Source: Thamnaconus septentrionalis (taxonomy: Eukaryota > Chordata > Actinopteri > Tetraodontiformes > Monacanthidae). Taken from it: a stretch of 64,000 nucleotides of DNA. Below the pieces are notes generated by a model that was not told where the DNA came from, ran no database searches, and saw only the letters and a program-made list of their open reading frames with translations. Every line of letters starts with the position of its first letter. Position 1 is the first letter of the stretch. The stretch spans positions 533,501-597,500 of the forward strand of contig CM020516.1 in the NCBI GenBank assembly GCA_009823395.1. Direction: 5' to 3'. The translations under genes were made by a program, and so were the position numbers. This document shows positions 12,501-47,887 of this stretch, piece after piece.

Positions 12501-13075
12501 GTCCAGGACAGAGAAGAGCCTCAGAGTTTCCCAACGCTGTATTTACTGAAGCATTGCAACATTGTGGTGGAGTTTGTCCTGTTAATGGGGGGGTCATTGT
12601 GTTGAGCCTCCAGTTGAAAAAGGACAAATAAGTAAAAACGAAGAAACAAAGTTAAAGCAGAGTCATTATTCAGATGATTATACAATGAACACCACAAGCA
12701 GACACTGAGTGAACTCAAGCCAGTCAATGATTGTTGCCACTGATCTCACCTCCTCGCCTTCCTCTATATGGTAATCCTTTCTCACATTAGGACCTCCGAC
12801 AAACATGATATTCAACTGGGAAAAATGCCTGAACGTGAGAGAGAATGTTTGCTCACGTTAAAACTCAACACACCGCTTGCTGTCAAACACAGGTAGTGCT
12901 AGCGAGAGTTATTTTCCTGTGGCAAAGAGCCTGCTGAAGCTTTTGTGAGAACATAGAAAACTTACATCAGCTTGTTGCACACTGGTGGCAGAAAAGCATC
13001 CTGGTTTGCTGTAATCCATTTTTCCACATTGATTGGATCTTCAATTTTTTTTTCAAGGTGACTGAGCCGTCTGTC
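9562..13075 (-). CDS. haao: 3-hydroxyanthranilate 3,4-dioxygenase (5' exon unresolved)
   Basis: HAAO is a cytosolic cupin that opens the ring of 3-hydroxyanthranilate in the kynurenine route from tryptophan to quinolinate and NAD. Exons in transcript order: 12966-13075, 12750-12828, 11925-12008, 11391-11497, 11162-11251, 11032-11075, 10670-10815, 10247-10315, 10081-10163 and 9562-9634 (stop TGA at 9562-9564). Phase is kept at every junction. They encode 294 residues against about 286 in human. Motifs seen: [29 protein letters not shown] (the iron-binding His and Glu), [13 protein letters not shown] (third iron ligand His), [17 protein letters not shown] and SDVWIWQM. The visible frame has no ATG before the first exon and meets a stop upstream, so a short 5' exon must supply the start. 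Introns hold two copies of a small transposon. Confidence 0.93.
11563..11893 (+). mobile_element. MITE-like element, copy 1 (internal deletion)
   Basis: The ends are imperfect inverted repeats of about 30 bp: GTACAGTACTACTCAG at the left, and at the right a sequence whose complement reads GTACAGGTACTACCCG, both continuing to TTAGAATATC. The interior is A/T-rich and non-coding. It lacks about 75 bp present in copies 2 and 3. It sits in a haao intron. Confidence 0.75.
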
Positions 13076-13520
13076 CTGAGCAGAGCTGTGCTGAAATGTG
13101 ACTTATCAACATTGTTGCCACGGCCGTAACAGAATATCAAAGTTCAGTGGGGGAGGGACTCCGCTTCCTAGCCATGGGTGAAAGGCCGCTTGAACATTGA
13201 GTCTTTGTGCATTGTGGGATTGGGTTTGGGTTTGTAGCTTTGTACAGGAAGGCCCTGCTTGTATTTCTGTCCTTGCTGGCTGCATCGCCATCATTGATCA
13301 AAGCATCGAGGTGCGTTTCAGAAGACCACGTAGAAAAACATGATGTTTTTGTTACACTCAATATTATCAATATTATCCCTCAATAAGAGTTCATTTGCAA
13401 TCTTGCAATAAATTAAGTCTACAGATTGAGAGACAGTATTTATTTATCATTTACATGTGAAAAGAAACTGTGTTCCAATCAAACTCTTGGTCTACAGTCC
13501 TGCTTCAAGGTCCTTCAGTG

Positions 13521-13801
13521 CAAATCAATATATTTCAAGTTTTTATTTCTTTGGATTTTGCTGATCAGGTCTTGCAGCTTAAAAAAAAAAACCTCAAATT
13601 TTATAATAATTTTCTGAGTTTGTGGGTTTGTGGTTTTAATAAGCTGAAAATCTTAATCAGCAAAGTGACAACAAGGAACTGCTTGAGATGTCAATTTGCG
13701 TGGAATGGCTCAATAAAATGTGTTGCTTTCATCTTTTATGTTAAATTGCCAAAATAAAACAACTTTTACTTGATATTCTAATTTTTCGGGTAGTACCTGT
13801 A
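13521..13801 (+). mobile_element. MITE-like element, copy 2 (left end missing)
   Basis: Nearly identical to the right part of copy 1, from CAAATCAATATATTTCAAG to the terminal GGTAGTACCTGTA. It keeps the internal segment missing from copy 1. It lies upstream of the first identified haao coding exon, probably in the first intron. Confidence 0.75.
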
Positions 13802-14584
13802 TTTTTTATTTGAAAGGGGACAATACAATTTTATAAAACACATGAATCGACATGGTTAAAAAAAAAAAGAAGCCAGAATTAGCCAAAAGGCTCGTTTTCA
13901 TCTGCAGTCCCCTGGCCAAGATGTAAAAGGGCAATAAAAAATCATACAAAAGATTAAAATACATGATTCTTTCTTGCATGAAAGAAATTCTAAATTCAAA
14001 GAAGGACATTCAAATTGTACTGTCATGCTGGACACACTTAAATTCGCAATAAAAGTCGATAATAAGTCACAGTAATATGTTTTGCCTCCTTGTGGTTGTT
14101 CTATCAGCTGGCTGTTTCCTCAGCGGCCATGCAAGAGCCTCGTCCCTTTAAATAGTTTTGCCAAGCAAATTTCATTTTCTGTGAGCACCTCCTATAATTG
14201 GAGAGGTCGATGGGGTAAACCAGGTAACTTACATTCATCTCACCGTGTCTGAATGACTTTAGAATGACAACGTTCATGCAACTTTTCTATACGGAGGTGT
14301 GCGTGCATTCTTGCCAACGTTTGCTCTCTGTCAACAAATGAGAGCTCAGGAGGTTAAGAAAGAAAGGGTGTCAGTATCAGTAATGCATTTAAATTATGTA
14401 TACACACTGAGGCAGAAATGTGATTTTATTCCGTTTGAATGATACATTTCTAAATGAGAAGTTGTAAGGGCGGAGCATCTGCTCAATAAGCCTCAATACG
14501 AACTGCTGAAAAGATTTCCTGGATTTGTCAACCAGGTCCAGTGAACCGGCACAGTGGGAGGAGGAGCTGTCAATCACACTGCTC

Positions 14585-14587
<3 letters not shown>

Positions 14588-14629
<42 letters not shown>
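14588..14629. repeat. (GA)n microsatellite
   Basis: About 21 GA units. A second, mixed TG/GA run lies near 14846-14884. Both lie between haao and papolg. Confidence 0.95.
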
Positions 14630-14632
<3 letters not shown>

Positions 14633-14848
14633 GGAAGCAGGAAGTAGGTCAACCACGCCCATCCGGTGGAAAACACGAGACACTAGAGGTGAAAAGGTGA
14701 AAACTACTCACTCGCTGTCGATCGCATGATCATGATTAAGTTTCTGAACTATGTAAAAAAAAAAATAATAATAATTAAAAAAAATGGACGCAACACCTTG
14801 TCTGTAATAATTGTACATTTTCATTGTACAACTCATTTTTATTGTGTA

Positions 14849-14885
<37 letters not shown>

Positions 14886-15754
14886 CTCCAACCTGTTGCG
14901 ACATCATCGTCACTACGGAATCGTCGCTGATCGATATCATTTTAAATGTGAACGACTGTGAGTTGAAGCCGTTTCATTCAACAAGTCCTTTATTATCCAG
15001 CAGTTACCACGGAATTCGTGGCTGTTCGTGAACACCACCGACAGAGGGCATCATTCGGGAACAGTGTGAGCTATATGCGGCACTGACTGACTGACTGACC
15101 GACTGACTGGGCTAGTTGGCACTCGGACAGCGGACGTGTTATGGATAAAGGAATGGTGTGTTGTTGTTGATAGAAAGCTGCCCCGACCGACCAGCTCGGG
15201 ACTCTGACTTTGAAAGAGCGTCCTGGAGTTACTTCCGCTTTAGAATTCGACCGACTGTGTGCGACACGCAAAACTCATATTACAAGATAGTATAACCCAG
15301 ACAAACAAGATTTCCCCATTACACCTACTGTTCTACTTGTCTCGTTAGTGTCGTTCCACTGCCGGACATGATTACGAATGAACACATTTACACAAATATT
15401 ACATTCCTTTGCGCTATTTTTATTGAGCTACATCTTAACTAGCTTTAAACAATCCGTGCTTTTATCTTCTTTCTTTAAAAACAACAACAACGTTTTCCGT
15501 TTAAAAAAGCATAAGCAGTTAGCATCGGGCAGCAAAAAGCTTCTTGTTTAGTTTCACAACTGATGTTTACTCGCAAAAATGAAACTATCCTGGTACCTAC
15601 TGACAGAGTAACACCGCAAATATCTCTGATATAAAACACGGCTTGTTGAGAAACAAATGAATCAGATCGACTAAAGCGCATCGTACACTTCATAGTCAAC
15701 GGCTCGTCTGCGCCTGTAAACGTTGCAGCAGAATCTGTGCGCCGAGCTCTTGGT

Positions 15755-15820
15755 CACGTCGTGACGTAAAGTCGTCGGCGATTGGCTGCTGGTGGTTCGC
15801 GCGCGCGCGCGCGCGCGCAC
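15755..15820. promoter_or_regulatory. Probable papolg promoter core: CRE-like, CCAAT and (CG)n
   Basis: Within 66 bp lie a CRE-like TGACGTAA (15762-15769), an ATTGG (inverted CCAAT) at 15781-15785 and an alternating CG run at 15798-15819. The first papolg coding exon starts 350 bp further on, and haao is transcribed away on the other side, so the stretch may serve both genes. Assignment is by position and motifs only. Confidence 0.45.
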
Positions 15821-16169
15821 GGCGGTGGTCAAAACCTGTCAAAATTCGTTTTTCGGTATAAAGAAAATTGTAGTTTGAACAACAATTGCGAAAGAGTGTT
15901 ACCGTCTGCAGAGAAATACTACTATTTTTTTTATTATTATTATTGCGAATGAAAAAAAAATGTATACGGATATTGGTTGAGAAAAGCGAGCTAACGAATG
16001 ATGGTATAAGAAGTGATTCCGGTTCAGTGGGAAGGTTTGAACTGCTCTCGGAAAAGTGACCATTGTTGTAATCAGGTCGAGGCTGTTATCACTTCCAGCA
16101 TTGACTTTCATAGTTGTTTTTTTACCACAGGTTTACAGCGGATAAACAGTACAAGCTTTTTAGAGTGTC

Positions 16170-27764
<11,595 letters not shown>

Positions 27765-27770
27765 GCCAGC

Positions 27771-27771
<1 letters not shown>

Positions 27772-27819
<48 letters not shown>
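27772..27819 (+). repeat. (CAG)16 just after the papolg stop
   Basis: Uninterrupted; begins 8 bp past the stop codon. A second (CAG)9 follows at 27971-27997. Confidence 0.97.
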
Positions 27820-27820
<1 letters not shown>

Positions 27821-27966
27821 CAGACTGGCTTCATCCACACACAGACACACGCAGAGAGGAGAGGGGAGGCGGGACTTCCAGCGTCCTGTCCAATCACCAG
27901 GGGGACGAGCACTTGACCAGGGGGAGAGGAACACACACCTTCAGGTCAGTGTCTGTCTCTGAGGGC

Positions 27967-27999
<33 letters not shown>

Positions 28000-29082
28000 C
28001 GGGACCCCTCACCTCCAAAAACTCTGGAGAATCTAGATTTGCAAGTTGGCTGGGCGACTCCGCTCCACCAGGGGGCGCCAAGCGCAAACGTCAAGAGATG
28101 AGCGCTGAGGCGACGCCAGCGTTTCCTCCTGGCGGTGCAGGTGGAACACGTGCTCCTTCTCACCCCCCCACCCACCCCCCCCCAGTGAACATGTTTTAAA
28201 ACCACCCCTTTATTAACGCCCGTCTATTTTCTTTCTTCCCACACAGAAAAACCTGTACAGTAAATGTTGATGTACATATTTTTTTTTTTTTGTCTTTAAA
28301 AAAAACAAAACAAAACAAAAGATCACTGTTCAATCTTTTGACCGTTCTATCGTAGTTTTATCTAAAAAGGAAAAAAAAAAAAGTTTAAAAATTGTAATTT
28401 TGTTTTCTTTATTGCTTCTACTTCTTCAAAAAAAAAAAGAAATGTCTCGAGCAGTTTTTTGTGAACTCTGTATAGGTTTGGATACAGTTCAGTACAGTGA
28501 AAGGGTTTATTTGAAGGTCGAGGAAATCCCAAACCACCACCACCACCACCAGAGGGCTCCACATTAGTTGTCAACCTCGCATTGATTGGGTGATCGTCAG
28601 TGCTTCTCAGGTGCCGCTTGGAACAACAAATAAAATGGATCCTCCAAAAGTTCTTCTTCCTTTTCTGAAGGGACGAGTCGAGAATAATCCCCTCACAAAC
28701 CGCCTCCGGACCCCTCCTGGTGCTCAGCGGAGCTTCTGTTCTGTCCGCTCGCCCTGGATCCAGGCCAGGACCGCAGAGTCCACGTTCTGCTTGAAGTCTC
28801 GACGCTGTTTGAAACCTTGGCTGATGGGACGGAGGGCAGAAGGTCCAAGGTTGGAGCTGGACGGCTCAGAAGTGCAAGTGTGAGAGTGTCGGAGGGGGGG
28901 GGCTCTGTGGTGTTTGGACCTGCGACTGAAGTCCCGTTAGGAAGGAGGAACCACAGGAACACACTGCCCTGCCAACCCACCACCACCACCTCCTCCTCTA
29001 TCTCCACCTCCTCCTCCAGGAGCTCCTGCTCACCTCTGTGTCCATCAAAGGTTTTTTCTGGTGCTTAGTGAGGAAACGACAA

Positions 29083-29250
<168 letters not shown>

Positions 29251-29610
29251 GTGGTGTGTGTTTATGGAGAGAGACAGACTTCCCTTCATTGTGGGTGTTG
29301 AACCCTCTGCACCTCCTGTGGAGGTTCTTAAACCATCTCTTGGGCTGTTGGTGAGGGACGACTGTTTGACCTTTGACACCCCCTCCCGAACCCCATCCCT
29401 CCATCTATTCAATTTTGTCCTTTTTTTTTTTTTTTTTTTTTGTTGTTGTTTTTTTTGCTCTGAAGCTTGGTGTGTTTGGTTTTGGCACAGTTGATGTATG
29501 TTTACAACAAAGTGTAAAGTTGATGCTGACGAAGCTCCTCCTCCTCCTCCTCCTCTTCCTCTTCTTCCTCCTCCTCTTCTCCTTCGCAGCAGCAGACAGA
29601 GTTGGGGATA

Positions 29611-29651
<41 letters not shown>

Positions 29652-29974
29652 TTTTGTTTTCCAGCATCCGTTTCCTTCAAAATGTATAGAGAACAGTTTT
29701 TTCAACAAAAGAAAGGCATATTCGTTGTTCATGGGGGTTTTCTTATCACTTTATTTATATTTGCATATTTGTACCATGTGATCTTTTTTTTAATAGCATT
29801 CGTAGCAGGTAGGTCTCTTTGGAACGATGATATCTGCACCATTCTGTTTCAGACGACTCGCATTCTGCTGTTTGGAAACATTTAACAAAACAACAGGCTG
29901 TTTAGATGTTTGTTTCAAAAAACAATGTACTGAAAGGGTATTTTTGTATGTGTTTATCACTTCCTCCAAATAAA

Positions 29975-31054
29975 TCCATACACCCATTAAACCCCTACAA
30001 ACTGCCCTGCTGGTTCTTTGTATCTGTAATGAAATGGTTGGACAACTTAACTCTAAATCTAAAAAAAAAAACAACAAAGTTCACCTCACCACTTGTCTTA
30101 AAGCCGCTGAATCATTTACTGCTGACTCTGGTTTTGATTTTAGAACCCGGGACCTCGGTCCGTCCAGATGTGCTCGTGCTTCATCAGTCCTTTCAAACTT
30201 TATCGCTGTTTTCTGCCAATCATTCTGAGCTCCAGACCGACGTCACTACTTGTGACGTTTACATGGGTTGTAAGATGACATACAGCCTTGTCACCAGGGG
30301 GCGCTGTAACACGAGTTATCGGCGAAGTCGTCCAGCTGAGGCACAAATAAGGTTTTATTATCATACTTATAAATGACATAAAATGAGTCCCCTTGTCTTG
30401 TAGTTCTAATCTCAACACTTTTTCATTAAAAAAAAAAAAAAACTTAAATCCCGCTAATTGTCTCATCTGGTGTTTATACCTCCGCATCACCTGGGAGCAG
30501 CCACCGTTACAGTCGATTCATTGCAATGGTAGCTCCAGTGCTAAGCTAGGCTACCTTGGTGTATCCTGAGCTCTCCATTAGCACAGCGCTGTGGCTGCAG
30601 CGACTTTCTTCAGCTGAGCTCAGGACCGTGGAAGACGAGGCGGAAGTGTCCGGTTGTCAGTCCAGCCCAGGGAAGGTTTGTAGCTTCACTGTTTGTTGAC
30701 ATGGCCATTAGAACTGTTGACATGGTTGTTAACAGTACTAATCAACGGTCAGTCAGGCAACTACTGCTGCCGGACTTACTTGGCCTTTTATTATTGGAAG
30801 GAATGTGTGGAAGCTGCTGTACCATCGTCAGCCTTACCTCCTTTTTGACTTTGTTTTACCTGCTCAGGTAGCAAAAGTCATGTAGTTTGTAACCAATGCC
30901 ACAATATTTAGTGATTGGTATTAGAGGTGCAAATACAAAAAAAATAATTATAGCAATTCACTTTTTTTCTTCTTTAATGCCTTAGCATTTGCACAACACA
31001 ATCTCCTAAACCACTGATGCACATGATGAAAAATGCCACTCAGCATGCAGCATT
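29975..31054. other. Intergenic papolg-rel, no gene seen
   Basis: Unique A/T-rich sequence with no coding similarity on either strand and no tRNA-like fold noticed. It ends at a transposon copy. Confidence 0.6.
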
Positions 31055-31437
31055 GTACAGGCACTACCCCAAAAATGTGAATATCCAGTAAAAGTTGTTT
31101 TATTTTGGCAATTTAACATAAAAGATGAAAGCAACACATTTTATTGAGCCATTCCACGCAAATTGACGTCTCAAGCAGTTCCTTGTTGGAACTTTGCTGA
31201 TGAAGATTTTCAGCTTATTAAAAGCACAAACCCACAAACTCAGAAAATTATCATAAAATTTGAGGGGTTTTTTTTAAGCTGCAAGACCTGATCAGCAAAA
31301 TCCAAAGAAATTAAATATGAAATATATTGATTTGCATATTATTCCTTTATATAATATGTCACATTCACCTTTTAAGTTGAATTGCAGAAATACAACAACC
31401 TTTTCAGGATATTCTCATTTTCTGGCTAGTACCAGTA
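31055..31437 (-). mobile_element. MITE-like element, copy 3 (fullest copy)
   Basis: The same element as at 11.6 and 13.5 kb, in the opposite orientation. It is bounded by GTACAGGCACTACCCC and a right end complementary to TACTGGTACTAGCCAG. It keeps both ends and the internal segment that copy 1 lacks, so it best represents the family (about 383 bp). No coding capacity. Confidence 0.75.
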
Positions 31438-31710
31438 GAATATACCTTCTATAGAATATACCTGCAAAGTGTGCAGGAAGTAATAAGTACCATCTGATAA
31501 GACCACAGCTGAGACTCAGTGATGCTTCATGTTATGGACTGAAATGCGATGATGTCATCACTGTGTGCTATGATGCAACGAGGGGTTAAAACATGTATGT
31601 TTCAGGACTGCTGGCAGGATTTTGAAATCTCCCCTCACCAGCTTGTAAATCACTTTCATTACATTCAATGTTGAACAGTTTTGCAGTTTTCATTCGTTCA
31701 ACTCCAAGCA

Positions 31711-31792
31711 GCCTCCTCCTTCTTCTCCTTCTTCTTCTTCTCCTTCTTCTTCTTCTCCTCTCCTTCTTCTTCTTCTCCTTCTTCTTCTCCTC
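31711..31792 (+). repeat. Polypyrimidine (CTT/CCT)n tract upstream of rel
   Basis: More than 80 bp of almost pure C/T, 250-330 bp before the rel start codon. Such tracts near promoters can form non-B DNA; here that is inference. Confidence 0.9.
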
Positions 31793-31885
31793 TGCCGCCA
31801 GCCTCGAGTTTCTACACAGAGCTGCCGTGAGTCACGCCATGCTGCTCTCTCATTGGTTCGGGTGGGACGAAGGGGGCGGTGCCGG

Positions 31886-31897
31886 AGGGGAATTCCC
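31886..31897. promoter_or_regulatory. Palindromic kB site upstream of rel
   Basis: GGGGAATTCCCC is an exact 12-bp palindrome that fits the NF-kB consensus GGGRNNYYCC. It lies 142 bp before the rel start codon, beside a CCAAT-type CATTGG (31850-31855) and a GC box (GGGGGCGG at about 31871-31878). Autoregulation of REL through kB sites is known in mammals; for this gene it is inferred. Confidence 0.65.
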
Positions 31898-32038
31898 CCC
31901 CACTCCTCCCTCCTCTGGTGCGCTCGCTGATATGATCTCCTCCTCCTCCTGCTGTCACTCATTCAGCCGTGGCCTCTCCAACACACAGTCGACTGCTGAT
32001 TGTCCTCCGTCTTGGTCTCGGTCTTGGTCTTCATCATC

Positions 32039-43596
<11,558 letters not shown>

Positions 43597-44199
43597 AGTC
43601 AGCAGGTGCCTGGTGAGCTTCAGAGGAGAGCTCGGTGTGACTGAGCCATGCAGCGCCAGTGTCAGCAAAGCTTCTAGCCGAGGTGGTGTCTTCAGGAGAC
43701 ACCAGGTTGGAGTTCAGAGTGGTGCCGCCCACTTTCAGCAGCCAGCCCGTCTAAAACGTCACTGCAACAAAAATTTGGCCATTCAGTCGCGTTGAAGAGT
43801 GGAAATAAATGGTCTTGTCCAACTGTCTTTGTAATATTTGACTTGAAATAATATGTAAAAGTATCTATTATCATTTGCGGCTCTGAAGATCCATCCAGGA
43901 TGGAGAGGGCAAGGCTGTGGAGCAATTAGACACAATGTAGGGATATAAGAAGCTGGACAAGAACCAACATACTGGTCACCACGCGGACAGGAAATTGCCA
44001 CAACTCTGAGTGAGTTTGCACTAAAAACCATTTTGGCCAAACCTTAAATTTGATTGAAGAGCTTCATTATTAGTCTACTGTGACGTCCCCCAGATGAGCA
44101 CTGAGCACTGCTGTACCCAGTGCTGAGAAAAATCAGAAATGGAGGAGGAGTAGGAGGAGGTGGAGGAGGAGGAGAAGGAGGAGGAGTAGGAGGAGGAGG

Positions 44200-44233
<34 letters not shown>

Positions 44234-44976
44234 GTGAGGTGGCAGGAAGGTGTCAGAGGACTTGCTGTTGCTTTCCAAAGGGAGGAAGGTTGTGATGAAT
44301 GGAGACTTGTTCTTCTCTCAGGTGGTTCCACTGGCAGCCAGTCAGTCCAGGTCCACTGGGTCCTTCTATTGTAAAGTTGGGAGCTTGGGAGGAGATATTA
44401 GTTTCTATTCAGCTGAATGTTTTTGTTGTTGTTTTTTTGCATTACACTGTTTTGCTTATACAAAATGAGTATTGTGTGTGTTTTTTTATGTTTGTTGTGT
44501 TGCTGTTGGATGCACTCTGTACATACATGTTAGCCATAGTTGAGAGTTGCAGTTGCTGAAACACTCAAGACATGGCGAGGTACTTACATTTCCATTGAGG
44601 AAGTTAAAGGAAGCGCAATGATTGTTGCCTTTCCTGTGTAATGACTATGTCATAGCAGCGATCTCCTGTGTAATTCAGAGTTCTCAGAGCATTTCCTCCA
44701 CATGTTCAAATACAGCTTTGGCTTTTTGTTTTGTTTTGTTTTTTGTTCACATTGTTTTTGTCATTTCCTCCATTTTCATGATCGCATCATTTATCGTCCA
44801 GTGTTTAGTTTCAAGGAGACATTGTGAACAAACACTGGCTTGCAGTTTCAAATCTGTTACCTCTCGCTTGTTGCCACTGTTGACGCGTCAATGAAATTTT
44901 ATATTTTGATTGATACTTTGTAAAAAAAAAAAAAAAAAAAAAGTGCTATGTTAACACATGTTCAGTCATTAATAAA
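43597..44976 (+). other. rel 3' untranslated region (probable)
   Basis: No coding frame follows the rel stop. AATAAA occurs at 43804-43809 and at 44971-44976, so a short and a long 3' UTR are both possible. The region has a GGA/GAT-rich repeat (about 44137-44232) and a long A run at 44921-44942. Confidence 0.5.
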
Positions 44977-45973
44977 TGGACTCTTTTATTCTGCATCATT
45001 TGTTACTCAGTCACTAGTTGGAAATCACATTCCATCCAGTCAATCATTCTCTACAGCCGCAATTTGCCAATTTATTGCACGGCCTCATAGAAAGACAAAC
45101 AAACATTCTCACTGGAGGCCTTCAGTTTCAATTCTCCTCCATCCATCCATCCATCCATCCATCCATCCATGTGATGGAGTGAGTGAGTGAGGGAGAAGCA
45201 GAGAGAGGAAGCCAGCTGACACAGCCACCGCATGCAAGGCTCTGGGATTGAAGCCACAACAGTTCTAGTAGCAGCACCACTGCACCCGTCTCACTGTTCA
45301 CTGGAAATAATAATGGCTTCAATTCATACCACACCCAGGGAGCCTGTCGCACTGCACATCAACTGTATTTAGCATTTTCCAGGAGCAGAGTAATCATGAA
45401 GGTTGATAGGGAGACTAAAAAACATTATTATTATTATCATTATTATTATTATTAGATGCAAGAGCTGGAGAGAAAAGAGAGTGGAGGTGGTGGGGGGGTA
45501 GAACAACAGTTACAAGAGTTGTTTCATTTCAGTGGTGTGTTTTTGTTGGCAGGTGCCCTCAGTAGGACAGAAATCAGATCAAATCAAGGATGCAAGAGAC
45601 TCTCCTCGTCACTTCCTGTTGTTTGTGTCACACATTTACTGCGAAATGTTCACTGGCACACGGTTTCATGTGAAACGTGATGTGATTGCGAACCGACTCC
45701 GACCTCAAAGTTTCAGCGTCCTTGAGCAGCGACAAAAAACGCATCGCTCGACTCAAAATACACTGGAAGATCGAAAGAGTGATGTTGATGCACGAGCGTT
45801 TAAAGGAACCGAGCGTGAAAACATTCCCTCAACAACTGCCACCTAGTTGTCAAGGCAGGAAACTACTTTCAGTAAATGAAATTATTAGAGCCGTAAAGAA
45901 TTGGCCTGAATCTCCAACACTGCAGGAGCTGCTAGAGGTTTGGTCAACTAGCAACCTCCTGCAGTGCCAGGAG

Positions 45974-46118
45974 CCTCCTGCTGGACCCTCCTGCTGGACC
46001 CTACTGTTGGACCCTCCTGGGTCACTGCTGGACCCTACTGCTGGACCCTCCTGTTGGACCCTCCTGGGTCACTGCTGGACCCTACTGCTGGACCCTACTG
46101 CTGGACCCTACTGGGTCG
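45974..46118 (+). repeat. GCTGGACCCT minisatellite
   Basis: About ten units of roughly 13-15 bp built on GCTGGACCCTCCT / GCTGGACCCTACT, with GGGTCACT inserts that mark a longer repeat of about 60 bp. Confidence 0.9.
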
Positions 46119-47344
46119 CAGCCACTGAGTCATGAGATAAAGTGCATCCACGTTAAGTTGGTGTCAACTGTCAGGGAACCACAATAGAAAGACAGCGTCA
46201 CTGCACAGTGGGCCTCATCGCTGAGACTTGGTGAGGTCAGACTTTAACCTTGAAGGTCACCCGCTAGTATTGTCAGCATCCATGCAAATGAAGTGGCTGT
46301 GCTTGGTCATGACGTCGGCTGAAGTGTGAGTAGATGTGTGGAGTGTCACTGGGTTGACAATAAATCATATCTTCAACTGATAAAGACTTTGCAATGCGTC
46401 AGCAGTTTTCTAACCTTCAGGCCACAGCAGGGCGGTGACAGTGAATTAGGGGAAAACTCTGCTTTCTATTTCACTGACGTGACTCTGGTGAGTCCTTGGA
46501 TGTAAATACCAAGGAATCCAGGATGTGAAGCACTGAAGATATTTTCTCTTGTACGAGATGGTGATGGCGGTGACACTGTGCCGTGCGGCTTCCTTCCTGT
46601 CGTACCGTCACTACACCACAATCAACCCCGTTTCACAGGATTCTCTACACTTTTGCACGGGTCTGTTGTTTGGGCTCACGTGTCAGTTTTTCATCAGAAC
46701 CGTCAAATAAACGCCGGTGGTTTTGATTCAGGCGTGTTTCTGCTCAGAAAGCCTGATAACTTATTTTATTGTAACACCATGCTGCATCTAAAATGTCATT
46801 AAGTTTCAAATGAAACACTCAAGCATGTGTTTTTTTGCTTATGGATCTGTTGTGTTATCATATTTATCCATCATTTGGATTTGTTATATGAACCATCACT
46901 GATGGTAGAACGCAGAAGAAGATTTTCCACCTTGAAGTTCACATTTTTACCTTTGGTGGTGCATTGGTCACCTGACAGAAACACCAGTCAGTGGAGGTTT
47001 TAGTGGTGCTAGAAAGCAAACAACTGGCAGCAGCAACTGAGCTTGCAGTGAATCTCAGCTCTGGTCTGAATCAATGCAGCCAGCACGATGAACCTCACAT
47101 GCAGCTCAACAAGTTCACACAGTGGGTAGACTCATGACAGGGTAGACCTTCAGGTATTTCCCAGGAGAAAAGAAATTCCAAGCAGACCACCAGTGGCATC
47201 TTTAAGCAGAAGCAAGTAAACCAATCAGCTTCCACAGTCACCACATTTCAATGCAGTGCAGCAGCTGTGGCTGGTGACGGAGCCACTGCGTAGCGCTAAC
47301 ATGTCAGTATGGACCAAACCTCTGCTAACTGATGGATCTAGCTT

Positions 47345-47400
47345 AGGCATGGACAAACAGCGGCCCGGGGGCCGTATGCGGCCCATTAAGCTTTCAGAGT
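47345..47400 (+). mobile_element. Transposon end fragment (GGCAAACT family), copy 3
   Basis: AGGCATGGACAAACAGCGGC followed by GGCCGTATGCGGCCCATT, diverged from copies 1 and 2 but clearly the same terminal sequence. Confidence 0.45.
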
Positions 47401-47887
47401 CATTTCAATACAGAGCCAAGCACCCCGGTGGTCCTGGGTGGTCCTGGGTGGTCCTGGCTGGTTCTAGGAAGTTCTAGGAGGTTCTTTGTGGTCCTAAGAC
47501 ACAACTTTGCTTTGCTTCATTTTCCATTGACATTAAAGCAACATGTTTTCTCCATATCCCATGATATGGAGAAAAAAGTGTGCCATATCCCCCTCTGACA
47601 CACTGTAGACCCCACTGTAGACCACCAGTCCCACACCTCTGGTCTAGCAGCTTGTCTGAACCGCCTGCATGAAGCGTTGAGGGAGCTGTGGTCTCCACAG
47701 TGTGAACTGCTGGGTCTATCTGACTGCACTCTCAACGTTCAGCCTGAAAATAATAATATGCAGCCTGACTGACTGGACACTCACTCACTCACCCACTGAC
47801 AGATCAGGTTTATGAGCAAACAAGGGAAGTCAGTGACACAGCTGTTGACTGAGTGTCCTCTCCTCTGTCTCTGAGCACTGCTCCCAG

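Noticed and set aside
45686..46135. 149-codon frame ending in Trp-Thr-Leu-Leu-Asp repeats
   Set aside because: The second half is the GCTGGACCCT minisatellite; the first half has no recognisable homology or splice signals.
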